The notes under the pieces: model-generated
What the model saw: only the letters and a program-made list of their open reading frames with translations
The model's database searches: none
Told to the model about the DNA's origin: nothing
Program-made: the position numbers and the translations under genes
In this document: positions 12,143-22,227 of the stretch, in pieces
Layout of the letters: every line of letters starts with the position of its first letter
Numbering within the stretch: position 1 is the first letter of the stretch
Assembly (NCBI RefSeq): GCF_036711975.1
Contig: NW_027248940.1
Location: forward strand, 1,674,001 to 1,738,000
Length of the DNA stretch: 64,000 nt
Reading direction: 5' to 3'
Source: Onthophagus taurus
Taxonomy: Eukaryota; Arthropoda; Insecta; Coleoptera; Scarabaeidae

Positions 12143-14704
12143 TTACATCTCAACATTATAACGAGATAACGAATCGACGTTGCCACACATTTTTCCAGGC
12201 TTATAAACTACCGTAAAATCTAACGTTTGTAAAGAAAGCGCCCATCTTAATAGTCTAGCGTTTTTATTACTCATTTGTTTTAACCAAGTCAGAGGACAAT
12301 GATCTGTTTCAATAATAAAATGAGTTAAATATAGGTACGGTTTTAATTTATTCACTGCCCAAACTAATGCAGCACATTCTAACTCACTTGCACTGTAAGC
12401 TTGTTCTCTCTCAGTTACCTTTTTGCTTAAGTACAGTATAGGGTATTCTTTATTTTCGTCATCACGTTGGGATAAAGTAACTCCCATTCCTCGTTTTGAA
12501 CAATCAGTTTGTACTATAAATTTTCTTTTATAATCGGGAGCTTTTAACACTTTAGTACTAGTTAATTCTTGTTTTAAATTATTAAATGCGTTTTCCTTCT
12601 GTTCATCCCATTCAACCTTGTTTTTGGCTCCTTTTCGTAAAGCGTCTGTTAAAGGACTAACAATTTCTGCATAATTTGGTATGTAATGGTTATAATATCC
12701 AGTTATCCCTAAAAAGATTCTAATATCTTTTTTTGTTACCGGTCGTCGAAATTCTTTTATTGCAGCTACTTTTGCTTCAGATGGAGTTCTATAACCTTGT
12801 CCTATTTTATGTCCTAGATGGCCCATCCACATATTATCATGCGCAATATCCATTATCTTCCCTCGTAAACTTGTTGGTACCACTACTTGTTCATAGTGTC
12901 TTCCTAATTTGTCTACAAATCTTCGGTGCAATATTCCATTTAAGATTTTAAATTTAACACCATTTTTGTCTTCTTTAATTTCTGCTTTATCATAGTATTC
13001 TTTCAACGTAGGGTCTCCTCCCTGCAATAACCTCAGTTTATTAGGATTTAACTTTGTTATATCATCATAATCAGTTTTTCCTTTAGGAATTATCAACATT
13101 TCTTCTAAAACACTTTCTTCCTTCTTTTGTTTATTCTTTTCATTTACTTTATTTTCCTGTTCTCTTAATTCTTTATGCTTTTCATTTTTCTGATTTTGTT
13201 CTACTGGAATACTTTGTTGTTCTAATTTTAATTTTTTTGATTTTGATCGGGTTAATGCAAATACATTTTGTACATTATCCACATTACTGAACATTTCCCA
13301 CGTTCTATTTGACAATAGATACGAGTATCCGTTTGGCAAATTACTTGTAACTGCAGCTTCTGTTTCAAGTTCTCCTATTTCTGGTAAATTTAATTTTACT
13401 ACAGCCACTGGTAAAGCCACACTTTCTTCATTCAGTACTCCTCTAACATGTACATATTTCCCAGAATAATGTTCTGTTTTGACAATGTTTTTATGTACTA
13501 CAGCATAACTCGCAGCACTGTCTCTCAAAATGTTTACTTCCTTACCATTTATTTCCCCTTTTAAAGTATATGGAGCAAATAATTCTTCAACTTCTTTCTT
13601 AGTATTTAAGGTAGCTACTACTTGCTTATTTTCTTTGCTTTCTTTGAAATTAGGACATTCTTTTGATCCTATAAAATGACCTATTCCTCCACAAGCATAA
13701 CATTTAAATGGTCTTCGTTTATCAAAACTTCTCTTATCTCCTTTCCTTTCGCTTTCTGTTTCCATATTGGAAGGATTATTCTGATTCGTTTCCCTTTGTG
13801 TTGATGTTTTATGTTCCTGCTTAAATTTATTATATCCATTTCTATCATTAATAGGACCCCTCTTCGAAATGTAAACATCTGCTTGTTCCGCTGCTTCTTC
13901 AATTGATTTTGTTTTATTGTGATCTTCAACCCAAAATCTCATTTCAGATGGTATTGAACTGTAAAACTTTTCTAAACATATTAATTGTATTAATTTATTT
14001 ATATCACTGCATATCCCTTCGCATTTAATCCATTCTTTAAAATTATTCTTCAATTGATAAGCAAATTCAGCATAACTCTGATCAAATTTCTTTTTACTAT
14101 ATCTAAATTTGGCCCTAAAGACCTCAGAAGTTAACTGATATTTTTTTAATAAACTGGCTCTAACTTTATCATAATCCTTCGCATCTTCTTCGCTTAATCT
14201 AGCCACAACTTCATTTGCGGCCGGTGACAATACACTGGTCAATCTCAGTGGCCATGTTTCTTTCCCGCAGTTTAATTGAATACAAACCCGTTCAAAGTTG
14301 ATCAGGAATAAACTCATATCACCGTTATCTTTAAATGGTTGTAAATACTTATTCATATTAAAACTATTGATATTAGAATTACTAAAATTAGAATTCTCAG
14401 AAATACCTTGCACCCTAAACTGTGCAAGTTTTACTTCAGTATCTAACTTAGCAATCTCTAATCTTTCAATTCTCTCTTTTTCTTCTTTTTCTTTTTTTTC
14501 TATTTCAATCTTTTCTAATCTACCCTTTTGAGGATTTTCAGTCCAAGTCATTATTTCTATTTTAACCTCATCTACAGTGTAGTTAGAATTTATTATTTCT
14601 TTAATTATTTCTAATTTTCTTTTCTTTTCAGGTAATTCAAATAACTGTGAAATATATTTTAACTCATGCACCGTGAAAATACTAAATTCAGCCTCAGAAC
14701 TCAT
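12143..14704 (-). pseudogene. Fused gag-pol of the Gmr1-like element, deleted for most of IN and RT
   Basis: One 853-residue frame. Residues 1-110 include a charged coiled-coil stretch. About 130-280 is a SCAN-like capsid (WPLRLTSVLSPAANEVV, then FRYSKKKFDQSYAEF). A zinc knuckle of CX2CX4HX6C form lies near 336-351. The protease motif at 395-398 reads DSAA where DSGA or DTGA is expected. An HxxxxxxH of an integrase H2C2 finger lies near 618-632, and the frame then passes directly into an RT-end stretch, GQGYRTPSEAKVAAI, and FLGITGYYNHYI. RNase H fills about 720-850 with all four acidic residues (QTDCSK, ASELECAALVW, ETDHCPL, GNVDSLSR). The H2C2 cysteines, the DDE core and the RT catalytic blocks are absent. 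The stop follows RNase H directly, so IN is not downstream. The frame is open, but its enzymes are disabled. Confidence 0.82.
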
Positions 14705-14939
14705 TTTATTTTTGATACAGACTAATAACGTAACCTTTTATTTCAATTAATAGTAAAATTAATACAATTTCTTTACAGTTAGATTAAACTGATCCAACTT
14801 ACAAAATAATAGCAATTGGTTGTTTATTTGTTATAAAAACTCTTTCAATGAGACCACAAAATCTCAAGTGAAAACAAATGCTACTTACTATTTGTAATTC
14901 CTGTTGAATTTCTATCTTTTCTAATTTGAACTACGTTTC

Positions 14940-15160
14940 TGCTTTCGGTTGCTGTTGCTCCGTGAGCACCGCTTCTCCGTCCAGTCGCTGTTCTGCAAAT
15001 TTCGCTTTCCTTTCCGGTCGTTGTTGCCCTTTGAGCTTCGCTTCTCCTTCCGGTTGCTGTCGTCACGTGAGCTTCGCTTCTCCTTTAGGTCGCTGTTATC
15101 CCGTGATCTTTGCTTCTCCTTCCGGTTGCTGCCGCTTCTTGAGCTTCGCTTTCTTCAAAT
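14940..15160 (-). repeat. 36 bp minisatellite in the LTR element leader
   Basis: The block GAGCTTCGCTTCTCC (+ strand) or close variants recurs near 14964, 14997, 15033, 15069, 15105 and 15141, a 36 bp period (12 codons). It lies between the 5' LTR and gag. Part of it is open on the - strand (15066-14881). The array is much richer in G+C than its surroundings. Confidence 0.8.
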
Positions 15161-15218
15161 CAACATCGAAACAAGGATACAATTTCTCTTGTTGTGGAAT
15201 TCGTGCTGATCGGACTAT

Positions 15219-15236
15219 CCCACCGATATGCCACCA
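15219..15236 (-). other. Candidate primer binding site
   Basis: Two bases after the 5' LTR end the - strand reads TGGTGGCATATCGGTGGG. It starts with the TGG expected opposite a tRNA CCA end. The tRNA cannot be named from sequence alone. Confidence 0.5.
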
Positions 15237-15238
15237 GT

Positions 15239-15454
15239 TATTAAGACTCTTTTTCTCGTCGATGTTAATTATCAGAAAATTATACGACTTCTTCAATATG
15301 ATAATGTTTATTAACAATTTTATTAATTACAATCTTATATTGACTTTTTCATATTATTTATATTTTTCGTTAATCATTTTTTTTATTATAAAAATACAGT
15401 AGTCGTAGCCCACTTTTTATAATTAGTTTTTTTTTAATATTTTGATTCACAACA
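15239..15454 (-). repeat. 5' LTR of the Gmr1-like element
   Basis: 216 bp, reading TGTTGTGAATC to CTTAATA on the - strand. By eye it is identical to the copy at 11744-11959, including the T8 and T9 runs. It begins with the usual TG but ends in TA, not CA. Confidence 0.9.
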
Positions 15455-15458
15455 ACAC

Positions 15459-15684
15459 CAACACCGCCGCCCGCTCGTCCCTCTCGACCCACAAAACTGT
15501 GACAGTAGTTATCTATAGAAAAGAGTGAATGGTTAGAATTAGAATAGATCCATGTTTCAGTGATGGCAAATATGTCATAAGAACCATTAACTATGATATC
15601 CTTCAAAGCAGCAAAGTGAGCAGGCAGTGATCGCACATTTAAATGACCAATCTTCATAATTATATATTGAGATACAGTAGGCAA
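15459..15684 (-). pseudogene. LINE-A ORF2 start, N-terminal half of APE endonuclease
   Basis: Begins MPTVSQYIIMKIGHLNVRSL, the usual first strand of an apurinic-type endonuclease, then DIFAITETWI with the catalytic Glu. It ends at REGRAGGGVGV, where the LTR element has inserted. Reading on into the LTR gives an artefactual tail. Removing the LTR element and one copy of the 4 bp target duplication restores the expected GGGVGVYVRDTY block in frame. Confidence 0.85.
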
Positions 15685-16121
15685 ATTTAAAAATAAAAAT
15701 AAAACACGCCCAAGTAAAGGAAGAGAAAAGAGAAAAAAACTAAGAAAAACAGAGAAAAAAAAAGAGAAAAGAAAAGCAGAGGAGAGATAATATGCTCTTA
15801 ATTACAAATCAGTTTTTGATTACAATCCTAACACAAATCCGCAACAACAAAAAAAAAGAAACAATTTAATCATTTACAATCTTTCAATCGAATCGGGTAT
15901 CTCGACAAGGGCCCATCCCGGTTCCCCTTTATGCATCTTTTAAAGTAAAAAGAGTAAAAACAATAATAAAAAAGTAGCAACAATAATAATAACAAAATAA
16001 TAAGTTTGAGAGACGGGTCCCCCCCGAAACCCACGACTCAACTGTTTCCAAATTAAGACCTATTTAATTATAGAAAAGAAAAAAAAAAAAAAGAAATATT
16101 TTTATTAATTTGTTTTATCTA
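15685..16121 (-). other. LINE-A spacer between ORF1 and ORF2
   Basis: About 437 bp with no gene. It is made of pyrimidine tracts in the LINE sense direction (A/G-rich on the + strand at 15700-15780 and around 16000-16095) and a short G/C-rich patch near 15900-15940. No promoter or structured RNA was recognised. Confidence 0.5.
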
Positions 16122-16910
16122 TTATTTAGTCAAGCAGGAAACTTCCCTTTGGAGCTGCTGAGAACGCGTTTTGACACCAGAATGTCGCCTCCCCTTGTCA
16201 ACTGCTAGTTCCTCTAGTTCTAGAATTCCTTTAATAACCACGGCCTTATTTCTTGAATTGACTACAAAAATTTTTCCATCTCTAGTCCATGTATTTTTCG
16301 GACCCACAGCATCCATGGCAGATTGATACAATTCCATACGTTTTCTGGTGAGAGATTCAGTTACAAAAAATTTGCTACCTTTAAGATTTTTCTTGTTCAA
16401 CCATATCAGCTGCCTGGTGGCGTATGACACGAATTTTACAATTAATGTACGAGGTTTATGCGATGCTTTTGCTTTTCCTTGCTGAGAAGAACCCATAATG
16501 CTCCTACTCCTCGTCCCAAGCCTGTGAGCACGATCCACCATAGATATATCAAAGTTAAAGTTAGGAATTTTCAATGTGTTACAAATAAAATGAGTTACGA
16601 CGTCCGAAACATTTTCTCCGTCTAATTCTTCAATCCCATGGAACAAAAGGCAATTGCGCCTGGAGTATTGTTCTAAACTGTCTAGACGTTCGTCCATATT
16701 CATAACTGCATGCTTTATATCAGAAATAGCGCCCTGAATGTTCAACTTGAACATTTCAAACTCTTTACTGAGCCGTTCAAGACTACTGAATTCCTCATTA
16801 GTACCTTTATTAGAAAGGGCTGTTTGTAACTTATCCTCGAAAGCTCCCATCGAGTTTTTAAAAAGATTTTCCATTGAAGAGAGCATTTCCTTAGTTGTTT
16901 TGGAATCCAT
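16122..16910 (-). CDS. LINE-A ORF1, nucleic-acid-binding chaperone-like protein
   Basis: A 262-residue intact frame starting MDSKTTKEM. A likely coiled coil covers about residues 45-85 (SLERLSKEFEMFKLNI through DERLDSLEQ). The SLEQYSRRNCLLFHGIEE motif follows, then a VDRAHRLG block and a TLIVKF strand. This is the layout of insect LINE ORF1 proteins that resemble the L1 ORF1 / Transposase_22 family: coiled-coil trimerisation, an RRM-like fold and a basic C-terminal part. Such proteins coat the LINE RNA. The ATG is the first good start after the 5' UTR. There is no zinc knuckle. It is the only undamaged frame of LINE-A. Confidence 0.78.
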   Translation of the reverse strand: MDSKTTKEMLSSMENLFKNSMGAFEDKLQTALSNKGTNEEFSSLERLSKEFEMFKLNIQGAISDIKHAVMNMDERLDSLEQYSRRNCLLFHGIEELDGENVSDVVTHFICNTLKIPNFNFDISMVDRAHRLGTRSRSIMGSSQQGKAKASHKPRTLIVKFVSYATRQLIWLNKKNLKGSKFFVTESLTRKRMELYQSAMDAVGPKNTWTRDGKIFVVNSRNKAVVIKGILELEELAVDKGRRHSGVKTRSQQLQREVSCLTK

Positions 16911-17206
16911 AACGAGTTTGTGAGTGACGTCACGTGTTTACAATAACACGAGTTCTTTTACGACAGCCCCGTTCACCTCAACTGGAATCGTCGGTCAAAG
17001 TTCAACAATAATTTTTCTTAAGAAAATCTTAATTATTTCGCACAACAAGATCTCCACATGCACTACAGCTACCAAATTAAAGAGACCAACCGCTCACAAA
17101 AACTTAGGTCACCGAAAAATAGGAATACACTACCAAATGAACGAAATTAATAACAGTTTTGTTGAAGCGGAACAGAACACGTCTACTCGTGATCGGACAT
17201 TAATCG
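16911..17206 (-). other. 5' UTR of LINE-A
   Basis: The 296 bp between the inferred 5' end of LINE-A and ORF1. It contains a CACGTGTT-type E-box and a GATCACGAGTAGACG stretch close to the 5' terminus. LINEs of this type usually carry an internal promoter here, which is inference. The + strand open frame through it is a chance one. Confidence 0.5.
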
Positions 17207-17794
17207 GAACTGATATATCTTCAACATCTGCCCATGAACGGCCTTCCACAAACAGAACGGTATCATCGGCATAAGAGATTAAGTCTCCATTGAGTGTTAA
17301 TGAAAGCAAGTCATTTATATAGATTAAAAACAAAAGCGGACCCAAAACTGTTCCCTGTGGCACTCCGACATTCATCGATACCGAACAGCTGAGACTTTGA
17401 CCAATCCTCACATATTGAGATCTCTCATGCAGATCAAAGGTGTACCTCTCACCCCATAAATATCGAGCTTACGCAACAAAAAACTGTGGTCAACCGTGTC
17501 AAAAGCTTTAGCTAGATCCAAAAAAACAGCTAGGCAAGGCCTTGATTTCTCAAAACTATTTTTAACTTTTGTTGTAAGTTCCGCAATGGCATCACTTGTT
17601 GATTTACCCTCAGTGAAGCCATATTGATTCTTAGAAAGAATACTATTTTCATTAAAGAAATTTATCAAACGTACTTTTAATAACACAGGTCGACAAATTT
17701 TTAAACCAGAGACCAGACTATACCTTCCAAATAATTTTCGATACCCTGAATCCGAATCTGACGTCAGAATTGCTTCATCACCTAAGATTTTCAA
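17206..17794 (-). pseudogene. LINE-B reverse transcriptase, N-terminal piece
   Basis: The frame at 17794-17430 contains RT blocks with [14 protein letters not shown], then [13 protein letters not shown] (first catalytic Asp) and LDIYGVRG. Near 17430 a small deletion removes the residues that usually link YGxRG to the SYL block and shifts frame. A second frame, 17411-17206, then carries YVRIGQS, GVPQGTVLGPLLF and SYADDTVLF (catalytic YADD). It stops matching LINE-B at the LINE-A insertion point. The remaining RT and thumb continue at 8804. Confidence 0.8.
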
Positions 17795-17800
17795 GATATC

Positions 17801-18648
17801 TTACCTAAAATATGCGAAAAACACCATTTTTCAGCACATTCAAGGCTGAATTTACATCAAAAGATAATTTTTCTCCACAGAAGTCATTATGCCATTTAAA
17901 ACTATTTCTCAGTCCCCTTAAAATCTTATGTTATTCATTTAAATATTTTTCTTGATCTCTGAGAAATTGTCTCCTAAAACTAAGAAATTCATCATATTTG
18001 AAATAACATCTGTTTATTTTTCAGTTTTATTTACAAGTTTTAAAATGTTTTATTAACACTTCAAAGCAATACAAAATATTAATAAATAACAAATAACAAC
18101 AAACGTATGGTCTAAAACGAAATTAATGATAAAGAACCTGAAGTGGCCTGCCCTTACCCTATCAATGTCGTTTACAGAGATTGTTAAAAAAAGGTTTCTT
18201 AATGTAGTTATTAAAACGCAGTGAATTCAAAACATTGTAAATACTTACATACAAAAAAGTACAAAAGACTGATCCGATCATACGATTTCGATAACATTCC
18301 ATATATGGTATTTTTTTCTCATTTTACAGACGTATACAAAAGTGTATGTGTTCAGGTAAAGTGACACTTCCGGTCAAGCGATTTCGCTGAAATTCAATAT
18401 ATCGTAATTTTTTGTCATTTATTAGATGTATACGAAAGTATATGTTAGGCTATACATATCAAAAATGTAAGTTTATATGAAACGTTTGAAAATGTCTTCA
18501 GGTAAAGTGCCATTTCCAGTTGGTGGATTTGGTCTAAAAGGTGTTTACGAGCTTTCGATTTTGGTTTAATAGCTATATACCAAATGTAATTACGATAACT
18601 GATTGCGTTTTTAAGTTATCGTGTTTACACACATACATACATACGTAC
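17801..18648. other. Intergenic region with a duplicated motif
   Basis: No gene. CAGGTAAAGTGACACTTCC (near 18355) and CAGGTAAAGTGCCATTTCC (near 18500) sit about 145 bp apart in related surroundings, each following a GTATACNAAAGT-type stretch. This suggests an old duplicated or transposon-derived segment. The end is a short ACATACATACGTACGT microsatellite (18625-18650). Confidence 0.5.
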
Positions 18649-18651
18649 GTA

Positions 18652-20049
18652 CAGGGTGGTTCAAATTCGATGTCCGAATAGGCTAACTCGGAAACTATAA
18701 GAGTTAGACAAAAAGTAGCTGACATGTCATGATCTCGTTTTTCGAGAAACTGCTAATGCCGAAAACCTCATAGCGCTATCGTCTTTTGTTTTTCCCCTAG
18801 AGGCCAAAATTGGAAATATCGTAAAACCAGCAAGTGCAATTATCTTCGTTATTATTATAGGTGGAGTATTATAACTAAGACATTATATGGACACTTTTTT
18901 ATAGAGAATTGGATGACGTAGTCAAAAAAATTTTTTCGGTTTTAGATTTTGAGATATTATCACAATTTTGGTTTTTTTAAATGGAAACAACCACTGATTA
19001 TTCGCTTATTAAATTCGTTATTTTTTTCTGATTACAAAAATATAGGGTTCGACAGGTCTATTTCTTATTGTTTTAGAATAAAACTAAAAATAAACTTTTT
19101 TTATAAAATTTCCATCTAGTGTCGTCGAGGAAATTAAATTTACAGTTTCCTGTAAGTTACGGGGCGGTAGGTAAAATCTAAAAAGTTAACAATTAAATAC
19201 GAAGATAAGTTCTGGTATTTAAAAACAAATAATTTTTTAATATGTAACATTTTAAACGTTTTAAAATTTTTGTAATTGGTCTTAAAAACGGGATTTTTAA
19301 AGTGACACTTCAGAAAATTTTTGAATACAAACAAATGTTGCTATGTTTATTTGAATTAAAAAAAAAACATATGAGCGCCATCTATCGATAATTTATTAAG
19401 TCATTTAAAAATAATATTAAATCGTAATAAAAAATGTGAAATAATGCAATCTATTCCAACTTTTGTGTAAAACATATATAAATTAAACAGTTCAACAAAT
19501 ATATTTGTTTCAAATATCAGAAATACGCTTTTTTAATTTTTAGTTATAGAACCGTAATTTACAGGAAACTGTAAATTTAATTTCTTCGACGATACTAAAA
19601 GAAAAGTTTATTTTTAGTTTTATTCTAAAACAATAAGAAATAGACCTGTTAAACCCTATATTTTTGCAATCAGAAAAAAATATCGAATTTATTAAGCGAA
19701 TAATCAGTGGTTGTTTCCATTTAAAAAAACGAAAATTGTGATAATATCTCAAAATCTAAAACCGACAATATTTTTTTGACTACTTCATCAAATTCTCTAT
19801 AAAAAAGTGTCCGTATAATGTCTTAGTTATAATACTCCAGCTATAATAATAACCAAGATAATTACATTTGCGGGTTTTAGGATATTTTCAATTTTGGCGT
19901 CTAGGGGAAAAACAAAAGACGATAGCGCTATGAGGTTTTTGGCATTAGCAGTTTCTCGAAAAACGAGATCATGACATGTTAGCTACTTTTCTTCTAACTC
20001 TTATAGTTTTCGAGTTAGCCTATTCGGACATCGAATTTGAACCACCCTG
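18652..20049. mobile_element. Foldback element 1, arms about 500 bp, TA-flanked
   Basis: Begins CAGGGTGGTTCAAATTCG after TA (18650-18651) and ends in the reverse complement before TA (20050-20051). The arms match over roughly 18652-19160 and 19548-20049 with scattered differences. The spacer is about 390 bp and carries no convincing gene. Open frames at 19140-19334 and 19540-19752 lie in the arms or spacer and mirror each other. Long inverted arms with TA flanks suggest a non-autonomous DNA transposon, possibly mobilised by a TA-targeting transposase. The superfamily is not certain. Confidence 0.82.
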
Positions 20050-20051
20050 TA

Positions 20052-20866
20052 CACCTAAGGAATTATAGGTCTTCAAAGTTGGCTCTTAAATTTTTAAAAA
20101 GTTCAATATCTTCGTAATACATTAAGCTAGAAAACCAAATTTGGTATACGTTATGAGTGTACCAAGGGTATTAATTGGTAGCAAATTGAACTCAATTGAA
20201 GCATTTCAAAGAGTTGATTAAAGGTGATGGTACCCTAAATTTTGACAGATTTTTTTAATCTTTTGGCGGATTTAATACATTACTACTTCATTTCATGTGG
20301 AATTTAATTCTAAAACTTTTCTTACTCTTATTATTTTTTAAAAAACTTTGTCGTTTTCATAGAAAACTTAAATAATTAAACCCACGTATTTCGTAATGTT
20401 GCTTAAAATAAGCGAAAATTCAGTAGTTGGCTATGAAATTGTACGTCAAACTTGACAAATATCACAGCTGACGTACAATTTCACAGCCGACTACTGAATT
20501 TTCGATGATTTTAAGTAGCATTAACGAAATTCGTGTCTTTAGTTATTTGAGTTTTTTATGAAAACGACAATGTTTTTAAAAAATAATAAGAGTAGAAAAA
20601 GTTTTAGAATTAAATTCCACATGAAATCAGGTAATAATCTGTTAAATCCACCAAAAGGTTAAAAAAATCTGTCAAAACTTAGAGGACCATCACCCGTAAT
20701 CAACCCTTTCACATGCCTCAATTGGTCTCAACTTGCTACCAATTAATACCCTCGGTACACTCATAACGTATACCAAATTTGGTTTTTCTAACTTAATGTA
20801 TTACGAAGATATTCAATGTTTTAAAAATTTATGACCCAACCTTGAAGGCCTATAACTCCTCAGGAG
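20052..20866. mobile_element. Foldback element 2, arms about 400 bp, abutting element 1
   Basis: A near-continuous inverted repeat centred near 20460 (GTACGTCAAACTTGAC against CAGCTGACGTAC). The left end CACCTAAGGAATTATAGG and the right end CCTATAACTCCTCAGGAG are imperfect inverses, and both are next to TA. It shares the TA at 20050-20051 with element 1. There is essentially no spacer and no coding content. Confidence 0.8.
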
Positions 20867-22227
20867 TACAACTTAGTATAGACATAAGTTGTGTTAAATC
20901 GTCTTAATTTATTGTCCTCTACATGTCCCTGTTCTGTGTCGGTTCTTATGTGAATTACCCTGTATACAGGGTGGTTCAGTTTTTAATCGGGAAGCTTTAC
21001 TAGGATGTAGTACTTGCTAAAATAACAAAATTTTTTTATATAAACATAGGGTCGCAACTGTTTTGTATTCGAGCTATGAGCGATCAAAGTTGAGAAAAAA
21101 ATTTACATTTTGTTTTGTATTTCGACTGTAAGTAATCTGTAGAATTTGAAACTTTGTACGTAAGTACTATTGGTTAAGACCTTATTTTCAACCATACCTT
21201 AAACTTCCCCAGCGCCCTCTAAGGGGACGAAATTCTCCAGCCCCCTTGATTTTTTTATAACAACTTTTTAACGCTATGGAATATTAACATAAAAAAGTAT
21301 GGGTTGTAAATCTCATTCTTTAGTGGTGACTTTTTGTCTCTTTATTAGTTTCCTTAAAGTTAATAGTTTCCGTGTAAACAAATAAAATATCGTGCCATGT
21401 ACCGCTATGTGCCGCCATGTTTAGCCAAAATTATTCTAAAAGTTGGCTCTGAGAACTTGTAAGTTTCATTTACAGTGAATCCTCATAATTATTGCTGGTT
21501 ATTAATAGTTTTTGACGGTTATTAAGCAAGAGTATCCATTTTTTAATATTGTTTAAAGTTGACCTGTATAACTCTATTGCATTCTGCAGAGGCAAAATCA
21601 AAATAAACTCGCAGCTCCTTTTTCAATTTATCTGATTTTTTAGAGGACAACTGTTTGATATACGATTCTCCCGAATTTTGCCCGTTCCTTCTGTCTTGAT
21701 GCCAACTTTAACAACGATGGTATGGATGTGAAATAGTTATCAAAATATATAAGTATTGGTTATCACTGTTATCAGTATTATTATCAGTATCGGTATAACA
21801 GGAATCCTTGCTTTTGGCTTTTAAGTTTTGGTTTTATGGGGGTTAATTATCGACGGGTGACAACGAAACTCTTAACAGTAATGTATGTATTGTTCACAGG
21901 GAAATTAAAATCTTATTATTTAAAAAAATTTCATTAACAAAAATTGTTTGTAATTCAATTCTAAACAATTATTGTATATAAAAAATTTTGATTGTATTAA
22001 TTTATACAAATTTATATACAGGTGTCCCATATCTTATAGATCAGAGTTGAAGGATACATTAGCAATTTTTTTAATAAAATTTTTTCAAAATGTTTATAAT
22101 AACCGCACGGGAACTGTTTAAAGTCGTCCAATAGTGATTCACGGAAAGAGTTTATTTCTTTTTCCGTGTCGAATCTATTGGTGAGTACACGTGAGAAACG
22201 AGTTATGAACGGCACGGAGTAGTATAG
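20867..22227. other. Intergenic region with a truncated CAGGGTGGTTC end
   Basis: At 20964 the terminus TACAGGGTGGTTCAG recurs, back to back with an ACCCTGTA end of another copy (20957-20964). No partner terminus was found downstream, so at least one truncated element is here. The rest is A+T-rich intergenic DNA. It holds one open frame of uncertain meaning at 22012-22215. Confidence 0.55.
22012..22215 (-). other. Unassigned 67-residue open frame
   Basis: Reads MPFITRFSRVLTNRFDTEKE and continues to IYKIWDTCI, with a more balanced residue mix than the A+T-driven frames nearby. I recognise no family. It may be a fragment of a transposon or an unlinked exon. There are no clear splice sites or promoter to support a gene. 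Confidence 0.2.

Larger units (their letters stand above)
11740..15458 (-). mobile_element. Ty3/Gypsy LTR retrotransposon, Gmr1-like, internally deleted, with 4 bp TSD
   Basis: A 3.7 kb element inserted in the endonuclease of LINE-A. It has two 216 bp LTRs, a leader with a minisatellite, and one gag-pol frame (14704-12143). It is flanked by ACAC at 11740-11743 and 15455-15458 as a 4 bp target duplication. Excising it with one ACAC restores the LINE-A frame exactly. Gag is SCAN-like, and integrase zinc-finger residues lie upstream of RT/RNase H instead of downstream. Both are traits of the Gmr1 branch of Ty3 elements. Most of IN and RT is missing, so it is non-autonomous. No envelope-like frame exists. 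Confidence 0.85.
8805..17206 (-). mobile_element. LINE-A: near full-length CR1/Jockey-like LINE, interrupted by an LTR element
   Basis: About 4.7 kb once the LTR element is removed. The 5' end is near 17206, and a 5' UTR, ORF1 (16910-16122) and ORF2 (15684 to 9226) follow on the - strand. The 3' end is a (TAA)n / (ATT)n run at 8805-8835. It sits in the RT of LINE-B. Flanks read TATAGCTT on the left and TATATCTT on the right, a plausible 8 bp target duplication with one mismatch. ORF2 is broken in several places, so this copy cannot move. Purine-rich stretches on the + strand at 9070-9200 and 15700-15780 are pyrimidine tracts in the LINE's sense strand. Confidence 0.85.
7741..17800 (-). mobile_element. 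LINE-B: old 5'-truncated non-LTR retrotransposon, split by LINE-A
   Basis: Its 3' end is the (AAAT)n tract at 7741-7773, seen on the - strand as AAATAAATAAAT. Its reverse transcriptase is in two pieces, 17794-17206 and 8804-8052. Joining them across LINE-A restores reading through a WADVE / AIADL junction. The 5' end is truncated near 17800, within the RT domain. The fragment carries the [26 protein letters not shown] and YADD motifs of the Jockey/CR1 type. Frame damage occurs near 17430 and 8240, so it is dead and is the oldest layer of the nest. Confidence 0.82.

Noticed and set aside
12143..14704. Endogenous retrovirus with envelope
   Set aside because: No envelope-like frame is present. 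The frame ends after RNase H, and the LTR follows within about 200 bp.
14926..15402. Ser/Cys-rich frames on the + strand
   Set aside because: They translate the 36 bp minisatellite and LTR on the antisense strand of the retroelement.
16924..17274. 116-residue + strand frame
   Set aside because: It is antisense to the LINE-A 5' UTR and crosses the LINE-A / LINE-B boundary.
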